This document shows, one piece after another, positions 51,579 to 62,418 of a stretch of 64,000 bases of DNA (its first letter is position 1; the number at the start of each line of letters is the position of its first letter). This DNA is from Lachnospiraceae bacterium MD308. Lineage in GTDB: Bacteria; Bacillota; Clostridia; Lachnospirales; Lachnospiraceae. Location of the stretch: contig VIQU02000017.1 of assembly GCA_010206225.2 (NCBI GenBank), forward strand, positions 88,278 to 152,277, written 5' to 3'. The position numbers and the translations under genes were made by a program. The notes under the pieces were generated by a model. The model ran no database searches and was not told the DNA's origin. It saw only the letters and a program-made list of their open reading frames with translations.

Positions 51579-52640
51579 TTAACGCATTCTTGAAGAACCT
51601 TTGGAATTTTCTGAAACTTTTCTTCCTGAAGATCTTGCGCCGTCCCGTTCCCCGCGCCCGTCTCTGTCATATCTTCTGTTTCTTACGGCTTCTGTATCCA
51701 TAATCTCGGTCTCGTGCCGTCCGTTAATTCTCTTCACCATCTTTTCCGGCTTAGCAACGGAAAGTTTTGGAACCGCTTTTACATAATAATAGTATTCATC
51801 ATCTTCATACTGCAGATTCTCACTCTTTGTATAATCGACTGCAAAGAACATTAATTCCAGCACAAGTCCTGCAATAACTGCAACAATACTTCCTGCCGCT
51901 AAAGATGTATAGGAAGTGTGAACCCCCAATACAATATCTCCAATTATATTTACAACTACATTCATGATCGCTCCTGCTGCAACCGCAAGTTTCCACGCAT
52001 GATTGACAGACTGTCTCCGAATCGTATAAGCAACCAGAAACGCTATCAGAAACGCAGCAATAATAATCCACATTTCCTTATTCTGGAATACTTTTTTCAG
52101 ATATTCCGAACTCTGAGCCATAATCCCTGAAAAACCTTTGCCGGTAATACCCGGCGCCGCTTTTTTCACATATTCCATCATAAAATGAACAATCGTTCCG
52201 CACACAACCGCCGCCATGCTGACCGGTGTTGAAACCAGCGCATAGGACAAAGGCACGGCAAACGGAATCTGAAAAACAAATGCAACCGGCATAAGCAATA
52301 CAATAAGCGCCATCTTGGGTGTCAGTCGAAAATAAAAAATATACATGATCAGGAACACGACTGCTGTAACCACAAAAATCCCTATCGATACCGCATACAT
52401 ATGAACCAGTATAAGGGCGGTCGCCGCTATCACCGTTATAATAACTGGGAAAAAAGTACAGATTACAGACAAGGCAAGCGTCACTACCGGCGAAGCTGCC
52501 ACCTTCATAAAACCAACATTATTATTAATCTGATAAAATGCCAGCAAAGCCACAATAAACTGCGCTCCCTTGTCAAACACTATCGAATGCTGCGCATATA
52601 TTTCCTGAATTTTCCCTTTTATTACAAATACTCCATCCAT
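51579..52640 (-). CDS. Polytopic membrane protein of unknown function (353 aa)
   Basis: I do not recognise a named family. About eight to nine hydrophobic helices lie between residues 25 and 275 (for example VAASPVVTLALSVICTFFPV and MALIVLLMPVAFVFQIPFAV). A cytoplasmic tail of about 80 residues is acidic/tyrosine-rich at first (YEDDEYYYYVK), then basic and glycine/serine-rich (RYDRDGRGERDGARSSGRK). Its ATG directly abuts the stop of the 131-residue upstream protein. Position right before cdaA-cdaR suggests a link to c-di-AMP, wall stress or transport, but nothing in the sequence proves it. Confidence 0.75.
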   Translation of the reverse strand: MDGVFVIKGKIQEIYAQHSIVFDKGAQFIVALLAFYQINNNVGFMKVAASPVVTLALSVICTFFPVIITVIAATALILVHMYAVSIGIFVVTAVVFLIMYIFYFRLTPKMALIVLLMPVAFVFQIPFAVPLSYALVSTPVSMAAVVCGTIVHFMMEYVKKAAPGITGKGFSGIMAQSSEYLKKVFQNKEMWIIIAAFLIAFLVAYTIRRQSVNHAWKLAVAAGAIMNVVVNIIGDIVLGVHTSYTSLAAGSIVAVIAGLVLELMFFAVDYTKSENLQYEDDEYYYYVKAVPKLSVAKPEKMVKRINGRHETEIMDTEAVRNRRYDRDGRGERDGARSSGRKVSENSKGSSRMR

Positions 52641-53036
52641 TTACTTTTTCTCCCTTTCATACCACTTAAGAAGTCTCGTCAAATCATGATTGTATTTTTT
52701 CACTCTCATTCTCGCTTCCTTATGCTTCTGATTATATATATGACTGGAAATAACAGCGTAAATTACGACTACGCCAAAATATCCTACCACAAAAATCATA
52801 AGAAGCATCAGCATCAAACTGTTAGACATCCCCTCCATCAGCGCGTCAAAACCCGCAAGCACAATCAATGCCGCTACACATACATAGCCGATCGTTACCC
52901 ATATAACAGAGCTGAAAATATGCATGCCCGCATAATCCTTCCTGTAATATTCACTTATTTTAAAATCTTCCTTACCTTGCGTATGCTCATACAGCGCAAG
53001 CTTCGTCATTAATTTAACCTTGCGTTCGTCTAACAT
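52641..53036 (-). CDS. Small membrane protein of unknown function (131 aa)
   Basis: The protein has 131 residues with two clear membrane helices (about 45-68 and 75-100) and basic, charged ends (RVKKYNHDLTRLLKWYEREKK). The N-terminus (LDERKVKLMTKLALYEHTQG) is cytoplasmic by charge. I recognise no family. The stop codon abuts the start of the 353-residue membrane protein, so the two are translationally linked and may form one complex. Confidence 0.75.
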   Translation of the reverse strand: MLDERKVKLMTKLALYEHTQGKEDFKISEYYRKDYAGMHIFSSVIWVTIGYVCVAALIVLAGFDALMEGMSNSLMLMLLMIFVVGYFGVVVIYAVISSHIYNQKHKEARMRVKKYNHDLTRLLKWYEREKK

Positions 53037-53095
53037 TGTCCACCTCTAATTTATACTTCTCGATATTTAACTATTATTTTTCAGTATAACAAATA

Positions 53096-53806
53096 TCAGT
53101 ATCCTTGTCCAATACTTATCGTCAAATAAAAGACTTTTTCTGCTCCTGCCCTTTTTAATGTCTTTGCCGCCTCATTCATTGTGTTTCCTGTAGTATATAT
53201 ATCATCAATCAGTAAAATTACCTTTCCGTCTAACGGCGCCCCGTCTGCCACAACAAATGCATTCCTGAGATTCTTTTCCCGCTGCGCAGGGTCCAGATTC
53301 TTAAGGGGACTCGTCCTGCGTATTCTCTTGAGAAGCTTTACACTAACAGGAAGTCCCAGTATCTCTCCCAATATTTTTGCAGCAATTGTCGCCTGATTAT
53401 AACCTCTTTTCCTCAGCTTTGCCGGATAAAGAGGAATTGGCACGATAAGATCCGGATTCCATCTCTTTAGTACTGCTCCGTATCTTTGGGCCAATTCTTC
53501 TGCATAATACTGCCCGAATCTACGCTGATTATGGAATTTATACTGATAAATTGACCAGTTTACCGGTTCTTTGTGAAGCCAAAGCGCCGTTCCCTTATCA
53601 AAATAGCGCTGCGTTCGTACACAATCATAGCAATATTCCTGTTCTTCATGCCGGAGCGGTTTCCCACATTTCATACATTTGGGCTCCCTGATCTCCAAAG
53701 CCTTAAGTCTTTTCCGGCAACGGAAGCATACTCCTTGCCGGAACACACGTCCGCAAAACGGGCAAATCTCCGGCCAAAATAATTTTAAAATAGACAATCC
53801 TATCAA
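53096..53806 (-). CDS. comF: ComF family protein (zinc ribbon plus phosphoribosyltransferase-like domain)
   Basis: The protein has 236 residues. Four CxxC-type pairs at the N-terminus (CPFCGRVF, CFRCRKRL, CMKCGKPL, CYDC) form the double zinc ribbon, and VILLIDDIYTTGNT is the PRPP-binding loop of the C-terminal PRTase-like domain. ComF is needed for DNA uptake in competent bacteria; related proteins bind ComFA and DprA. The ATG overlaps the recD2 stop by four bases, so the two are cotranscribed. A comFA gene is not in the window. Confidence 0.92.
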   Translation of the reverse strand: MIGLSILKLFWPEICPFCGRVFRQGVCFRCRKRLKALEIREPKCMKCGKPLRHEEQEYCYDCVRTQRYFDKGTALWLHKEPVNWSIYQYKFHNQRRFGQYYAEELAQRYGAVLKRWNPDLIVPIPLYPAKLRKRGYNQATIAAKILGEILGLPVSVKLLKRIRRTSPLKNLDPAQREKNLRNAFVVADGAPLDGKVILLIDDIYTTGNTMNEAAKTLKRAGAEKVFYLTISIGQGY

Positions 53807-56055
53807 TAAATTTCACTGATTCGTTCTGCAAGACTTGTATTCCTTGTCTGCTCATCTGCATTCCTGATCATATCCTGAAATACAGCATCACTCCCCACTA
53901 ACGTAACACATCTTTTCGCTCTTGTTACGGCTGTATACAGAAGATTCCGGTTGTAAAGCTGTCTCGGTCCCTGAAGCAACGGAATCACAACCGCCGGATA
54001 CTCGCTTCCCTGAGCCTTATGTATTGTTATGGCATAGGCAAGCTCCAGCTCTTCCAAAAGATTATAAGGATATTTTACCTTTCTTTTCTCATCATACTCC
54101 ACTGTCACTGTCTCTTCATATGTGTTGATATTCCTGATGATCCCCACATCTCCGTTGAAGATTCCCACCCCCTTATCCACTGTCATCCCGTAACGTGTCT
54201 GAATCTCCCATTCAAGCTGATAGTTATTTTTTATCTGCATAACCTTATCACCCTCCCGGAAGATGCGTTCGCCGCTCTCTTTTTCCTTTTTACTCTTATC
54301 TGGAGGATTCAGATATTCCTGAAGGATTCTATTGAGACGCTCTACTCCTAAAAGTCCTTTTTTCATAGGCGTCAGCACCTGAATATCATAAGGTTTAGCC
54401 TCTACATATTTCGGGAGCTTCTCCTGAATCAATGCGAGCAGCACACGAATAATTACATCCGGATCCTGTCTTTTTAAAAAGAAAAAATCTCTGCTCTTAT
54501 TATCCAGCAATACATTCTCACCCCGATTGATCTTATGGGCATTCACAACAATGTCGCTTTCTCCCGCCTGCCTGAAGATCTTCGTCAGCTTTACAACCGA
54601 AAAACACTCGGAAGCAATCATATCTTTCAATACACTTCCTGGTCCCACACTTGCGAGCTGGTTCACATCTCCTACCAAAACAATCCGTGTTCCCGGAACC
54701 ACTGCGCTAAGCAGCGCATGCATCAGCGGCAGGTCAACCATTGACATCTCATCAATAATAATAACATCTGCCTCCAACGGATTCTCAGCATTTCGCTGAA
54801 AACCTGCGCCGCCTTCCTCATCCGGATTGCCGTTTACCTCCAAAAGCCTATGTATCGTCTGCGCTTCATATCCGGTCGTTTCCGTCATACGTTTGGCGGC
54901 TCTTCCGGTAGGTGCTGCCAGAAACAGATCCATTCCCTCTCCTTCAAAAAAATGAATCATAGCATTGATCGTTGTCGTCTTTCCGGTCCCCGGACCGCCA
55001 GTCACTATCGTAACGCCGTTCCCCGCCGCCTCCACGACTGCCTTTTGCTGTTTCTCATCCAGCTTAAGGCCTGTCTCTTCCTCAATCGCATGAAGACGAT
55101 GAAGCAGCACTGCCTCAGAAATATCATATCTTACATCCAGATCATGAAGTATCTTCGCTGTATTCAGCTCCATATAATAGTAGTGAGAAGCATAAATCCT
55201 TACTGCCGGCCTTTCCTCTTCTCTCAAGGATTTTCCTCCTTCTCTGCCCTCCCCCTCTCGCTTCACCACAATTTTCTTTTCTATAGCAAGATCCTGCAGA
55301 TAATTCTCTATATCTCCAATCTCAATTCCAAGAAGCAATCCAGCCCGATACAATAAAATATCTTTTCTGAGATACACATGTCCTTCTCCCACACTCTGCA
55401 GCAACGTATAGAAAATACCGCTGCGTATGCGATAGTCCGAATCCATATGAATCCCAACCTTCGCCGCAATCTCATCAGCGGTCTTAAACCCGATTCCTGA
55501 CACATGATCTGCAAGCTGGTATGGATTCTCTTCAATGACACGGTAGATACTCTGCCCGTAATGCTGAAATATCCGTACCGCAAGCGCAATGGAAATCCCG
55601 TATTTCTGCAGATAAAGCATGGCCTGCCTCATATCCTTCTTCTCTTCCACCTGAAGAGAAATCTCTCTTGCCTTCCGCTCACTGATGCCTTTGATCTCAG
55701 CAAGCCGCTCCGGCTCCTCCTCAATAATCCGAAAAGTATCTTCTTTAAACTTCTTCACAATCTTACCCGCAAGGGAAGCTCCCACTCCCTTGACTGCACC
55801 GGAACCAAGATACCTTTCCATAGACATCAAATCCTCCGGCTCACATATCTTCGCCGTCTCTATCTGAAGCTGCGTCCCATACAACTTATGAGTCGCATAT
55901 TCGCCTGTCAGCTCCAAAAGTCCGCCTTCTTCTATATAATGAAGCTTTCCTACGCAAGTAAGGTCTCCGTCGTCATTATTCAGATTAAATACCGTATATC
56001 CGTTTTCTTCATTACGGTATACAATATGCTCCACATATCCCTTAATCGTCTCCAT
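53803..56055 (-). CDS. recD2: RecD2-type ATP-dependent DNA helicase
   Basis: The protein has 750 residues, a full-length RecD2 (SF1B, 5'-3' helicase acting without RecBC). It starts with an OB-like segment (IKGYVEHIVYRNEENGYTVF), then HhH repeats (IKGISERKAREISLQV, VSGIGFKTADEIAAKVG), Walker A TGGPGTGKTTTINAM, Walker B VIIIDEMSMVDL, and the C-terminal helicase motif YAITIHKAQGSEYPAVVIPL. It is placed between mreB (12 bases) and comF (overlap), an arrangement seen in other Clostridia. Confidence 0.95.
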   Translation of the reverse strand: METIKGYVEHIVYRNEENGYTVFNLNNDDGDLTCVGKLHYIEEGGLLELTGEYATHKLYGTQLQIETAKICEPEDLMSMERYLGSGAVKGVGASLAGKIVKKFKEDTFRIIEEEPERLAEIKGISERKAREISLQVEEKKDMRQAMLYLQKYGISIALAVRIFQHYGQSIYRVIEENPYQLADHVSGIGFKTADEIAAKVGIHMDSDYRIRSGIFYTLLQSVGEGHVYLRKDILLYRAGLLLGIEIGDIENYLQDLAIEKKIVVKREGEGREGGKSLREEERPAVRIYASHYYYMELNTAKILHDLDVRYDISEAVLLHRLHAIEEETGLKLDEKQQKAVVEAAGNGVTIVTGGPGTGKTTTINAMIHFFEGEGMDLFLAAPTGRAAKRMTETTGYEAQTIHRLLEVNGNPDEEGGAGFQRNAENPLEADVIIIDEMSMVDLPLMHALLSAVVPGTRIVLVGDVNQLASVGPGSVLKDMIASECFSVVKLTKIFRQAGESDIVVNAHKINRGENVLLDNKSRDFFFLKRQDPDVIIRVLLALIQEKLPKYVEAKPYDIQVLTPMKKGLLGVERLNRILQEYLNPPDKSKKEKESGERIFREGDKVMQIKNNYQLEWEIQTRYGMTVDKGVGIFNGDVGIIRNINTYEETVTVEYDEKRKVKYPYNLLEELELAYAITIHKAQGSEYPAVVIPLLQGPRQLYNRNLLYTAVTRAKRCVTLVGSDAVFQDMIRNADEQTRNTSLAERISEIY

Positions 56056-56067
56056 GTACCTATCGCC

Positions 56068-57054
56068 TTACTCCTTGTACATACTTGTAAGTTCTACAAA
56101 CTGTCCCGTACCAATCGCAACCACCTGAGTTGGATCATCCGCCGTCATCGTATTAATACCCGTACGCTCCTCAATCATTTCTTCTAAACCTCTAAGGAGC
56201 GCGCCGCCTCCGGTCAGCATGATCCCCCGGTCTAAAATATCTGCTGAAAGTTCCGGCGGCGTCCGCTCAAGAACACTGATAACCGCCTCCACGATCTGCC
56301 CCGACGTCTCTCTGAGCGCTTCTTCAGTCTCCGCCGACGTTACCATCACCGTCTTCGGAAGTCCGGTCAAAAGATTCCTTCCTCTGACTTCCATCGCATC
56401 ATCCTCCATCAATTGATAGGTGGTTCCGATCTGAATCTTAATATCCTCCGCAGTCCTGTCCCCGATCAGTAGATTATGCTTCTTCCGCATAAAACGGACG
56501 ATCGCCTCGTCAAAATCATCTCCTGCGATCTTAAGAGACGTATTAACCACCGTACCTCCGAGAGAAATCACGGCAACATCCGTGGTCCCTCCGCCGATGT
56601 CTACTATCATATTGCCGCATGGTTTTGAAATATCAATACCAGCGCCGATTGCCGCCGCTACCGGCTCTTCGATAAGGTTAACATCCCTTGCCCCCGCCGC
56701 AAATGTTGCCTCCTCAACCGCTTTCTTCTCTACCTCCGTTACACCGCTGGGCACACAGATACTGATACAGGGTTTCCGAAATGTCCGCCGTCCCATCGCC
56801 TTCTGCACAAAATATTTTATCATCTTTTCCGTCACAGTATAATCAGATATGACGCCTTTCCTCAGGGGACGTATTGCAATTACATTACCCGGCGTGCGCC
56901 CAAGCATGAGTCTCGCCTCTTCTCCGATTGCTTTTATCGTATTCGTATCCCGGTCGAACGCCACTACAGAGGGTTCCTTCAGTATGACGCCTTTGCCCTT
57001 AATATATACAAGAACACTGGCTGTCCCCAAATCAATTCCTATATCAACTGACAT
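56068..57054 (-). CDS. mreB: Rod-shape determining protein MreB family
   Basis: The protein has 328 residues with the actin-like ATPase motifs: phosphate 1 IGIDLGTASVLVY, phosphate 2 MIVDIGGGTTDVAVIS, and IMLTGGGALLRGLEEMI near the end. IEEPVAAAIGAG is also standard. It forms membrane filaments that guide lateral wall synthesis. No mreC/mreD genes are adjacent, so it could be an Mbl/MreBH-type paralogue. It has its own putative promoter after uvrA and is followed by recD2. Confidence 0.93.
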   Translation of the reverse strand: MSVDIGIDLGTASVLVYIKGKGVILKEPSVVAFDRDTNTIKAIGEEARLMLGRTPGNVIAIRPLRKGVISDYTVTEKMIKYFVQKAMGRRTFRKPCISICVPSGVTEVEKKAVEEATFAAGARDVNLIEEPVAAAIGAGIDISKPCGNMIVDIGGGTTDVAVISLGGTVVNTSLKIAGDDFDEAIVRFMRKKHNLLIGDRTAEDIKIQIGTTYQLMEDDAMEVRGRNLLTGLPKTVMVTSAETEEALRETSGQIVEAVISVLERTPPELSADILDRGIMLTGGGALLRGLEEMIEERTGINTMTADDPTQVVAIGTGQFVELTSMYKE

Positions 57055-57106
57055 TCCAAATCCCCTTTCAAATCGCTTTCTTTCATATATTCTGTGCCTA
57101 ACGGCT

Positions 57107-57135
57107 ATTATATCCCGTACCCCAGAAAATGAAAA
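57107..57135 (-). promoter_or_regulatory. Putative mreB promoter
   Basis: TATAAT (57107-57112) on the minus strand with a weak -35 TTTTCA (57130-57135) at 17 bases, between the uvrA stop and the mreB ATG. Confidence 0.5.
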
Positions 57136-57138
57136 CCC

Positions 57139-59994
57139 CTATTTTCTTAATTCTTTGTGAAGCATTCTGCCAATATATTTTCCGGTATAAGACAAAGGAT
57201 TTTCTGCAATTTCTTCCGGCATTCCCCGGGCGATTACCGTTCCGCCTCCTTCTCCGCCTTCCGGCCCCATATCAATAATATAATCTGCCGTCTTGATCAC
57301 ATCAAGATTATGCTCAATTACAATAACCGTATTTCCATCCGCTGACAGCCTCCTCAGAATCTCTGTCAACTTATGAACATCTGCAAAATGAAGTCCTGTC
57401 GTCGGCTCGTCCAAAATATAGATTGTCTTCCCGGTGCTACGCTTACTGAGCTCTGTCGCCAACTTAATCCTCTGTGCCTCTCCGCCGGAAAGCTGCGTAG
57501 ACGGCTGCCCGAGTCGGATGTATGAAAGGCCTACGTCATAGAGCGTTTCCATCTTCCGGCGGATACTCGGAACATTTTCAAAGAAATGCAACGCCTCCTC
57601 CACGGTCATATCCAAAACATCGTAAATACTCTTCCCTTTATACTTCACTTCCAGCGTCTCCCGGTTATACCGCTTTCCATGACACACTTCACAGGGAACG
57701 TATACATCCGGCAGAAAATGCATCTCTATCTTAAGAATCCCGTCTCCGGCACAAGCTTCGCAACGCCCGCCCTTTACGTTAAAACTGAATCTTCCTTTTT
57801 TATAGCCTCTCGCTTTAGCGTCGGCTGTCGCAGCAAATAAATCCCTGATCAGATCAAACACACCGGTATAAGTAGCCGGATTAGACCGAGGCGTCCTGCC
57901 GATTGGCGACTGATCAATTGCAATTACCTTATCAAGCTGATCAATCCCCTCGATATCTTTATGCTTTCCAGGTATTGTCCGCGCACGGTTCAGATCCCTT
58001 GCAAGTCGCTTGTAGAGTATCTCGTTGATCAAAGAACTTTTCCCCGAGCCCGAAACTCCCGTGATACAAGTCATAATTCCCAGCGGAATCTCTACATCCA
58101 AATTCTTCAGATTATTCTCCTGTGCTCCAAGAATCTTGATCCAGCCTGTCGGCTCCGACCTTTTTTCCGGCACCGGAATACTCTCCCTTCCACTTAAGTA
58201 TGCACCGGTAATCGAATTCTTATTCTTAATGATATCCTGCGCCGTTCCGGTAGCAACAATTTCTCCCCCGTGCTCTCCGGCTCCCGGACCCACATCTACA
58301 ATATAATCCGCCTCCCGCATAGTGTCTTCATCGTGTTCAACTACAATCACAGAATTCCCCAAATCCCTGAGATGCTTCAATGTATTCAGAAGCTTATCAT
58401 TATCACGCTGATGAAGCCCGATACTTGGCTCGTCCAAAATATAGGCCACTCCCACCAGACCGGAACCAATCTGGGTAGCAAGACGGATTCTCTGCGCCTC
58501 TCCACCGGAAAGAGAGCCTGTTGCCCGCGCCAGCGTCAGATAATCAAGCCCCACATCCAAAAGAAATTGTGTTCTCGCCCGTATTTCCTTTAATATCTGT
58601 CCTCCGATCAGCTCCTGCTGCCGACTCAAGGACATCTCCTCTAAAAACTGCTGCAATTTCCCAATAGACAAAGTGGTCACTTCATGGATATTCTTCTCTC
58701 CCAGAGTCACCGCAAGCGCCGCCGGCTTCAGTCTCTGCCCTTTACATTCACGGCAGGGTGTGATCCGCATAAATTCCTCATACTCCGCCTTCATAGTCTC
58801 AGACGACGTCTCTCTGTAGCGGCGTTCTACATTCTTGATCAACCCTTCAAAAGCCACATCATAAATGCCTTCTCCTCTTTGTCCTCTATAATGTACCTTT
58901 ACTTCTTTTCCATCCGTCCCGTGCATTAAAATATCATGGATTTTTTTCGGATAATCCTGAAACGGCGTATCCAGTGAAAAATGATATTCCTTACAAAGTG
59001 CGTCCAAAATCGCATAAGTAAAACTTTTTTTGTCGGTACAGGACTGCCAGCCTATCGCAATGATCGCTCCTTCTGCAATACTCAGCCGTTTATCCGGAAT
59101 CATCAGGTCCTCGTCAAATTCCATCTTATACCCCAATCCAGCACATACTGGACACGCACCGAAAGGATTATTGAATGAAAAACTTCTCGGCTCTATCTCA
59201 TCCACACTGATCCCGCAGTCCGGACAGGAAAAGCTCTGGCTGAAATTAATCGACTCTGCGCCAATAACATCTACAATCAGAAGCCCTTCTGCAAGCCGGA
59301 GTACATTTTCAATGGAATCAACAAGACGCTTTTCAATCCCTTCCTTAATTACAAGACGATCCACGATGATCTCTATATTATGCTTGATATTCTTATCCAG
59401 ATCAATCTCTTCCGAAAGCTCATACAGATTCCCATCGATACGCACACGGACATAACCGCTCTTTTTTGCCCTGTCTAAAAGCTTGGCATGCGTACCCTTC
59501 CTTCCGCGGACAACCGGAGCAAGAAGCTGAACCTTCGTACGCTCGGGAAGCTCCATAATCTGATCCGCCATCTGGTCTACTGTCTGTTTTTTTATCTCTT
59601 TCCCGCATTTCGGACAATGAGGAACACCGATTCTCGCATAAAGCAGACGTAAATAATCATAAATCTCCGTCACGGTCCCGACCGTAGAACGCGGGTTGCG
59701 GTTTGTCGATTTCTGATCAATGGAAATAGCCGGAGACAGCCCTTCAATACTTTCCACATCCGGTTTTTCCATCTGACCAAGAAACATCCTCGCGTAAGAA
59801 GACAGAGACTCCATATAACGCCTCTGCCCCTCTGCATAAATCGTATCAAACGCAAGGGACGATTTTCCAGAACCGCTTAAGCCGGTTAACACCACCAGCT
59901 CATTTCTCGGAATTTTTAGATCTACATTCTTCAGATTATGCTCATTCGCCCCGCGAATCGTAATAAATTGCCTGTTATCTCTTTTCTTTGACAT
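57139..59994 (-). CDS. uvrA: Excinuclease ABC subunit UvrA
   Basis: The protein has 951 residues, full length. It has two ABC ATPase modules: Walker [13 protein letters not shown] (about 35) and [12 protein letters not shown] (about 640), with signatures [14 protein letters not shown] in each half. Zinc fingers are visible as [13 protein letters not shown] and [14 protein letters not shown]. UvrA finds bulky DNA damage and loads UvrB. It follows uvrB by 76 bases and probably shares its LexA-controlled promoter. Confidence 0.98.
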   Translation of the reverse strand: MSKKRDNRQFITIRGANEHNLKNVDLKIPRNELVVLTGLSGSGKSSLAFDTIYAEGQRRYMESLSSYARMFLGQMEKPDVESIEGLSPAISIDQKSTNRNPRSTVGTVTEIYDYLRLLYARIGVPHCPKCGKEIKKQTVDQMADQIMELPERTKVQLLAPVVRGRKGTHAKLLDRAKKSGYVRVRIDGNLYELSEEIDLDKNIKHNIEIIVDRLVIKEGIEKRLVDSIENVLRLAEGLLIVDVIGAESINFSQSFSCPDCGISVDEIEPRSFSFNNPFGACPVCAGLGYKMEFDEDLMIPDKRLSIAEGAIIAIGWQSCTDKKSFTYAILDALCKEYHFSLDTPFQDYPKKIHDILMHGTDGKEVKVHYRGQRGEGIYDVAFEGLIKNVERRYRETSSETMKAEYEEFMRITPCRECKGQRLKPAALAVTLGEKNIHEVTTLSIGKLQQFLEEMSLSRQQELIGGQILKEIRARTQFLLDVGLDYLTLARATGSLSGGEAQRIRLATQIGSGLVGVAYILDEPSIGLHQRDNDKLLNTLKHLRDLGNSVIVVEHDEDTMREADYIVDVGPGAGEHGGEIVATGTAQDIIKNKNSITGAYLSGRESIPVPEKRSEPTGWIKILGAQENNLKNLDVEIPLGIMTCITGVSGSGKSSLINEILYKRLARDLNRARTIPGKHKDIEGIDQLDKVIAIDQSPIGRTPRSNPATYTGVFDLIRDLFAATADAKARGYKKGRFSFNVKGGRCEACAGDGILKIEMHFLPDVYVPCEVCHGKRYNRETLEVKYKGKSIYDVLDMTVEEALHFFENVPSIRRKMETLYDVGLSYIRLGQPSTQLSGGEAQRIKLATELSKRSTGKTIYILDEPTTGLHFADVHKLTEILRRLSADGNTVIVIEHNLDVIKTADYIIDMGPEGGEGGGTVIARGMPEEIAENPLSYTGKYIGRMLHKELRK

Positions 59995-60070
59995 CTTTTA
60001 TCCCTCTCCCACTTATGCGGCAAATTAAAATCCGCCTTTTCTTTCATGCTGCCGTATCTTTTACCCGCTT

Positions 60071-62062
60071 TTATTCATGCAAGAGCTTTTTCAACTCTAT
60101 AAGCTTATCTCGAAGCTCTGCCGCAGCTTCAAAGTTAAGCTCCGCCGCAGCCTTTTTCATCTGTTTTGTAATGTCGCTTATCAATTTTTCCAGTTCTTTC
60201 GCACTCATAGATTCCGGATCCTTTTCCAGACGCAGCTCTTCTGCCGCCACTTTCTTGGAAATACTGATCAGATCCCGCACACTTTTCTGAATGGATTGCG
60301 GAGTAATTCCGTTCTCCTCATTATATTTTTCCTGTATCGCGCGTCTCCTGTCTGTCTCGTCAATCGCCTTTCTCATAGAGTCCGTGATCGTATCCGCATA
60401 CATAATTACATGACCGTCCACATTCCTCGCCGCCCGCCCGATAGTCTGGATCAGCGAAGTCTCCGACCGCAGAAATCCTTCCTTATCTGCATCCAGAATG
60501 GCGATCAATGTAATCTCTGGAATATCAAGCCCTTCCCGAAGAAGATTGATTCCAACCAGCACATCAAACACATCCAACCGCATATCCCGTATGATCTCTG
60601 CTCTCTCAAGAGTATCTACATCTGAATGGAGATATTTAACGCGTATCCCCAGCTCTCTCATATAATCTGTCAGATCCTCTGCCATATGCTTTGTAAGTGT
60701 TGTAATAAGAATCTTATTCTTTTCGTTAATCTCTTTATTCACTTCCCCAACCAGATCGTCAATCTGTCCCTCAACCGGACGCACCTCCACTTTGGGATCA
60801 AGAAGTCCTGTAGGACGGATAACCTGCTCCGCGCGCAGAAGCTCATGATCGCTCTCGTACGGTCCCGGAGTTGCAGATACAAAAAGCGCCTGATTGATCT
60901 TACTCTCAAACTCTTCGAAACTTAACGGCCGGTTATCCTTGGCAGACGGCAGTCTGAAACCATAATTCACCAAAGTCGTCTTTCTGGACTGGTCTCCGTG
61001 ATACATCCCTCCTACCTGCGGAACTGTCATATGAGACTCATCAATCATCATAATAAAATCGTCCGGGAAATAATCAATCAATGTATGAGGCGGCTGTCCA
61101 GCTTCAAGGCCCGTCAAATGTCTGGAATAATTCTCAATCCCTGAACAGAATCCCGTCTCCCTCATCATCTCTATATCAAAATTTGTCCGCTCAGATATTC
61201 TCTGAGCCTCCAAAAGCTTTCCTTCTCCCTTAAAATACTTAATCTGCTCCTCAAGCTCTGACTCAATCTCCCGTATTGCTCTCTCCATGCTTTCTTTGGA
61301 TACGACATAATGTGATGCCGGAAAGATGGCTATATGGTTCAGCTCACTCTTAATCTCCCCAGTCAGTACATCCACTTCTGTAATTCTATCCACTTCGTCT
61401 CCGAAAAATTCAATTCGGTAAGCAACTCCTTCGCTCATCGCCGGGATCACCTCCAGCACATCTCCGTTCACCCGGAAGGTTCCGCGTTTAAAATCCATCT
61501 CGTTGCGGTCGTATTGAATCTCGATCAGCTTATGCAAGATTTCATCCCGGTCCTTTATCATACCCGGACGCAGGGATATCACCATCTTCTGATAATCAAT
61601 GGGAGAACCAAGACCATAGATGCAGGACACACTGGCAACAATGATGACGTCACGACGTTCAGAAAGCGCTGCTGTCGCTGAATGCCGGAGCTTGTCTATC
61701 TCGTCGTTGATGGAAGAGTCCTTGGCAATGTAGGTGTCAGAAGATGGGACATAGGCTTCGGGCTGATAATAATCATAATAGGACACAAAATACTCTACTG
61801 CGTTATCAGGGAACATCTCCTTGAATTCTCCGTAGAGCTGCGCCGCAAGCGTTTTATTATGTGCTATAACGAGAGTGGGTTTCTGCAATTCCTGAATGAC
61901 ATTCGCCATCGTAAATGTCTTGCCGGAACCCGTAACCCCTAGTAAAGTCTGGAATTGGTTGCCCTCCCTGAAGCCTTTGACCAGTGCTTCTATCGCCTGC
62001 GGCTGGTCTCCCGTAGGCTGGTATGGGGCATGCAGTTTGAATATATTCTGCTCATTTTTCAT
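60071..62062 (-). CDS. uvrB: Excinuclease ABC subunit UvrB
   Basis: The protein has 663 residues. It has Walker [17 protein letters not shown], the damage-probing hairpin region [19 protein letters not shown], the DEAD-like ESHMTVPQ motif, [17 protein letters not shown] in the second helicase domain and a C-terminal UVR motif ([16 protein letters not shown]). It opens DNA around the lesion and recruits UvrC. The start is supported by AAGGAGG nine bases upstream. First gene of uvrBA with a LexA box about 220 bases upstream. Confidence 0.98.
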   Translation of the reverse strand: MKNEQNIFKLHAPYQPTGDQPQAIEALVKGFREGNQFQTLLGVTGSGKTFTMANVIQELQKPTLVIAHNKTLAAQLYGEFKEMFPDNAVEYFVSYYDYYQPEAYVPSSDTYIAKDSSINDEIDKLRHSATAALSERRDVIIVASVSCIYGLGSPIDYQKMVISLRPGMIKDRDEILHKLIEIQYDRNEMDFKRGTFRVNGDVLEVIPAMSEGVAYRIEFFGDEVDRITEVDVLTGEIKSELNHIAIFPASHYVVSKESMERAIREIESELEEQIKYFKGEGKLLEAQRISERTNFDIEMMRETGFCSGIENYSRHLTGLEAGQPPHTLIDYFPDDFIMMIDESHMTVPQVGGMYHGDQSRKTTLVNYGFRLPSAKDNRPLSFEEFESKINQALFVSATPGPYESDHELLRAEQVIRPTGLLDPKVEVRPVEGQIDDLVGEVNKEINEKNKILITTLTKHMAEDLTDYMRELGIRVKYLHSDVDTLERAEIIRDMRLDVFDVLVGINLLREGLDIPEITLIAILDADKEGFLRSETSLIQTIGRAARNVDGHVIMYADTITDSMRKAIDETDRRRAIQEKYNEENGITPQSIQKSVRDLISISKKVAAEELRLEKDPESMSAKELEKLISDITKQMKKAAAELNFEAAAELRDKLIELKKLLHE

Positions 62063-62281
62063 GGCCGAACCTCCTTACTATGTTCACCATTGGCCCGAAA
62101 ATCCTCCTGATTTTCATCAAAATTCATGTCTCAGGGTATTCTTTTTCTGGCTAATACAGCAATTACACGAATAAAGTCACTAAAACAAATTTTCCTAATC
62201 AGGCAATACTGTTCAATATTCCATAGCAAAGAATAGCACAGAGAAGCCTGTATGGAAAGTCCGTATAGCTATTTCCCTTTA
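62063..62281 (-). other. uvrB leader, with a 22-codon upstream reading frame
   Basis: About 230 bases separate the predicted start point from the uvrB ATG. Near its end a short frame, starting at the minus-strand ATG at 62130 and reading MNFDENQEDF, stops with a TGA that overlaps the uvrB ATG (ATGA). It has no good ribosome-binding site, so translation is doubtful. Nothing else was seen in this stretch. Confidence 0.4.
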
Positions 62282-62293
62282 GAACATTTGTTC
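62282..62293. promoter_or_regulatory. LexA (DinR) SOS box of uvrB
   Basis: GAACATTTGTTC fits the Bacillus/Clostridia LexA operator (GAAC-N4-GTTC), with flanking A/T extending the dyad to AGAACATTTGTTCT. It lies just downstream of the -10 at 62302-62307, over the likely start point, as expected for repression. Confidence 0.85.
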
Positions 62294-62301
62294 TTTTTTC
62301 A

Positions 62302-62330
62302 ATTGTACCAAAAGAGAAATATAAATACAA
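62302..62330 (-). promoter_or_regulatory. uvrB promoter
   Basis: TTGTAT (62325-62330), 17 bases, TACAAT (62302-62307) on the minus strand, directly before the LexA box. Confidence 0.65.
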
Positions 62331-62418
62331 GAGGGAAATTGAAAAACTTTTCTTCCATGCTTTTGTCAGCTTCTTTCTGCATGTAATGCCCAAAATACTC
62401 AAAAAGAAAGAGGCAGAT

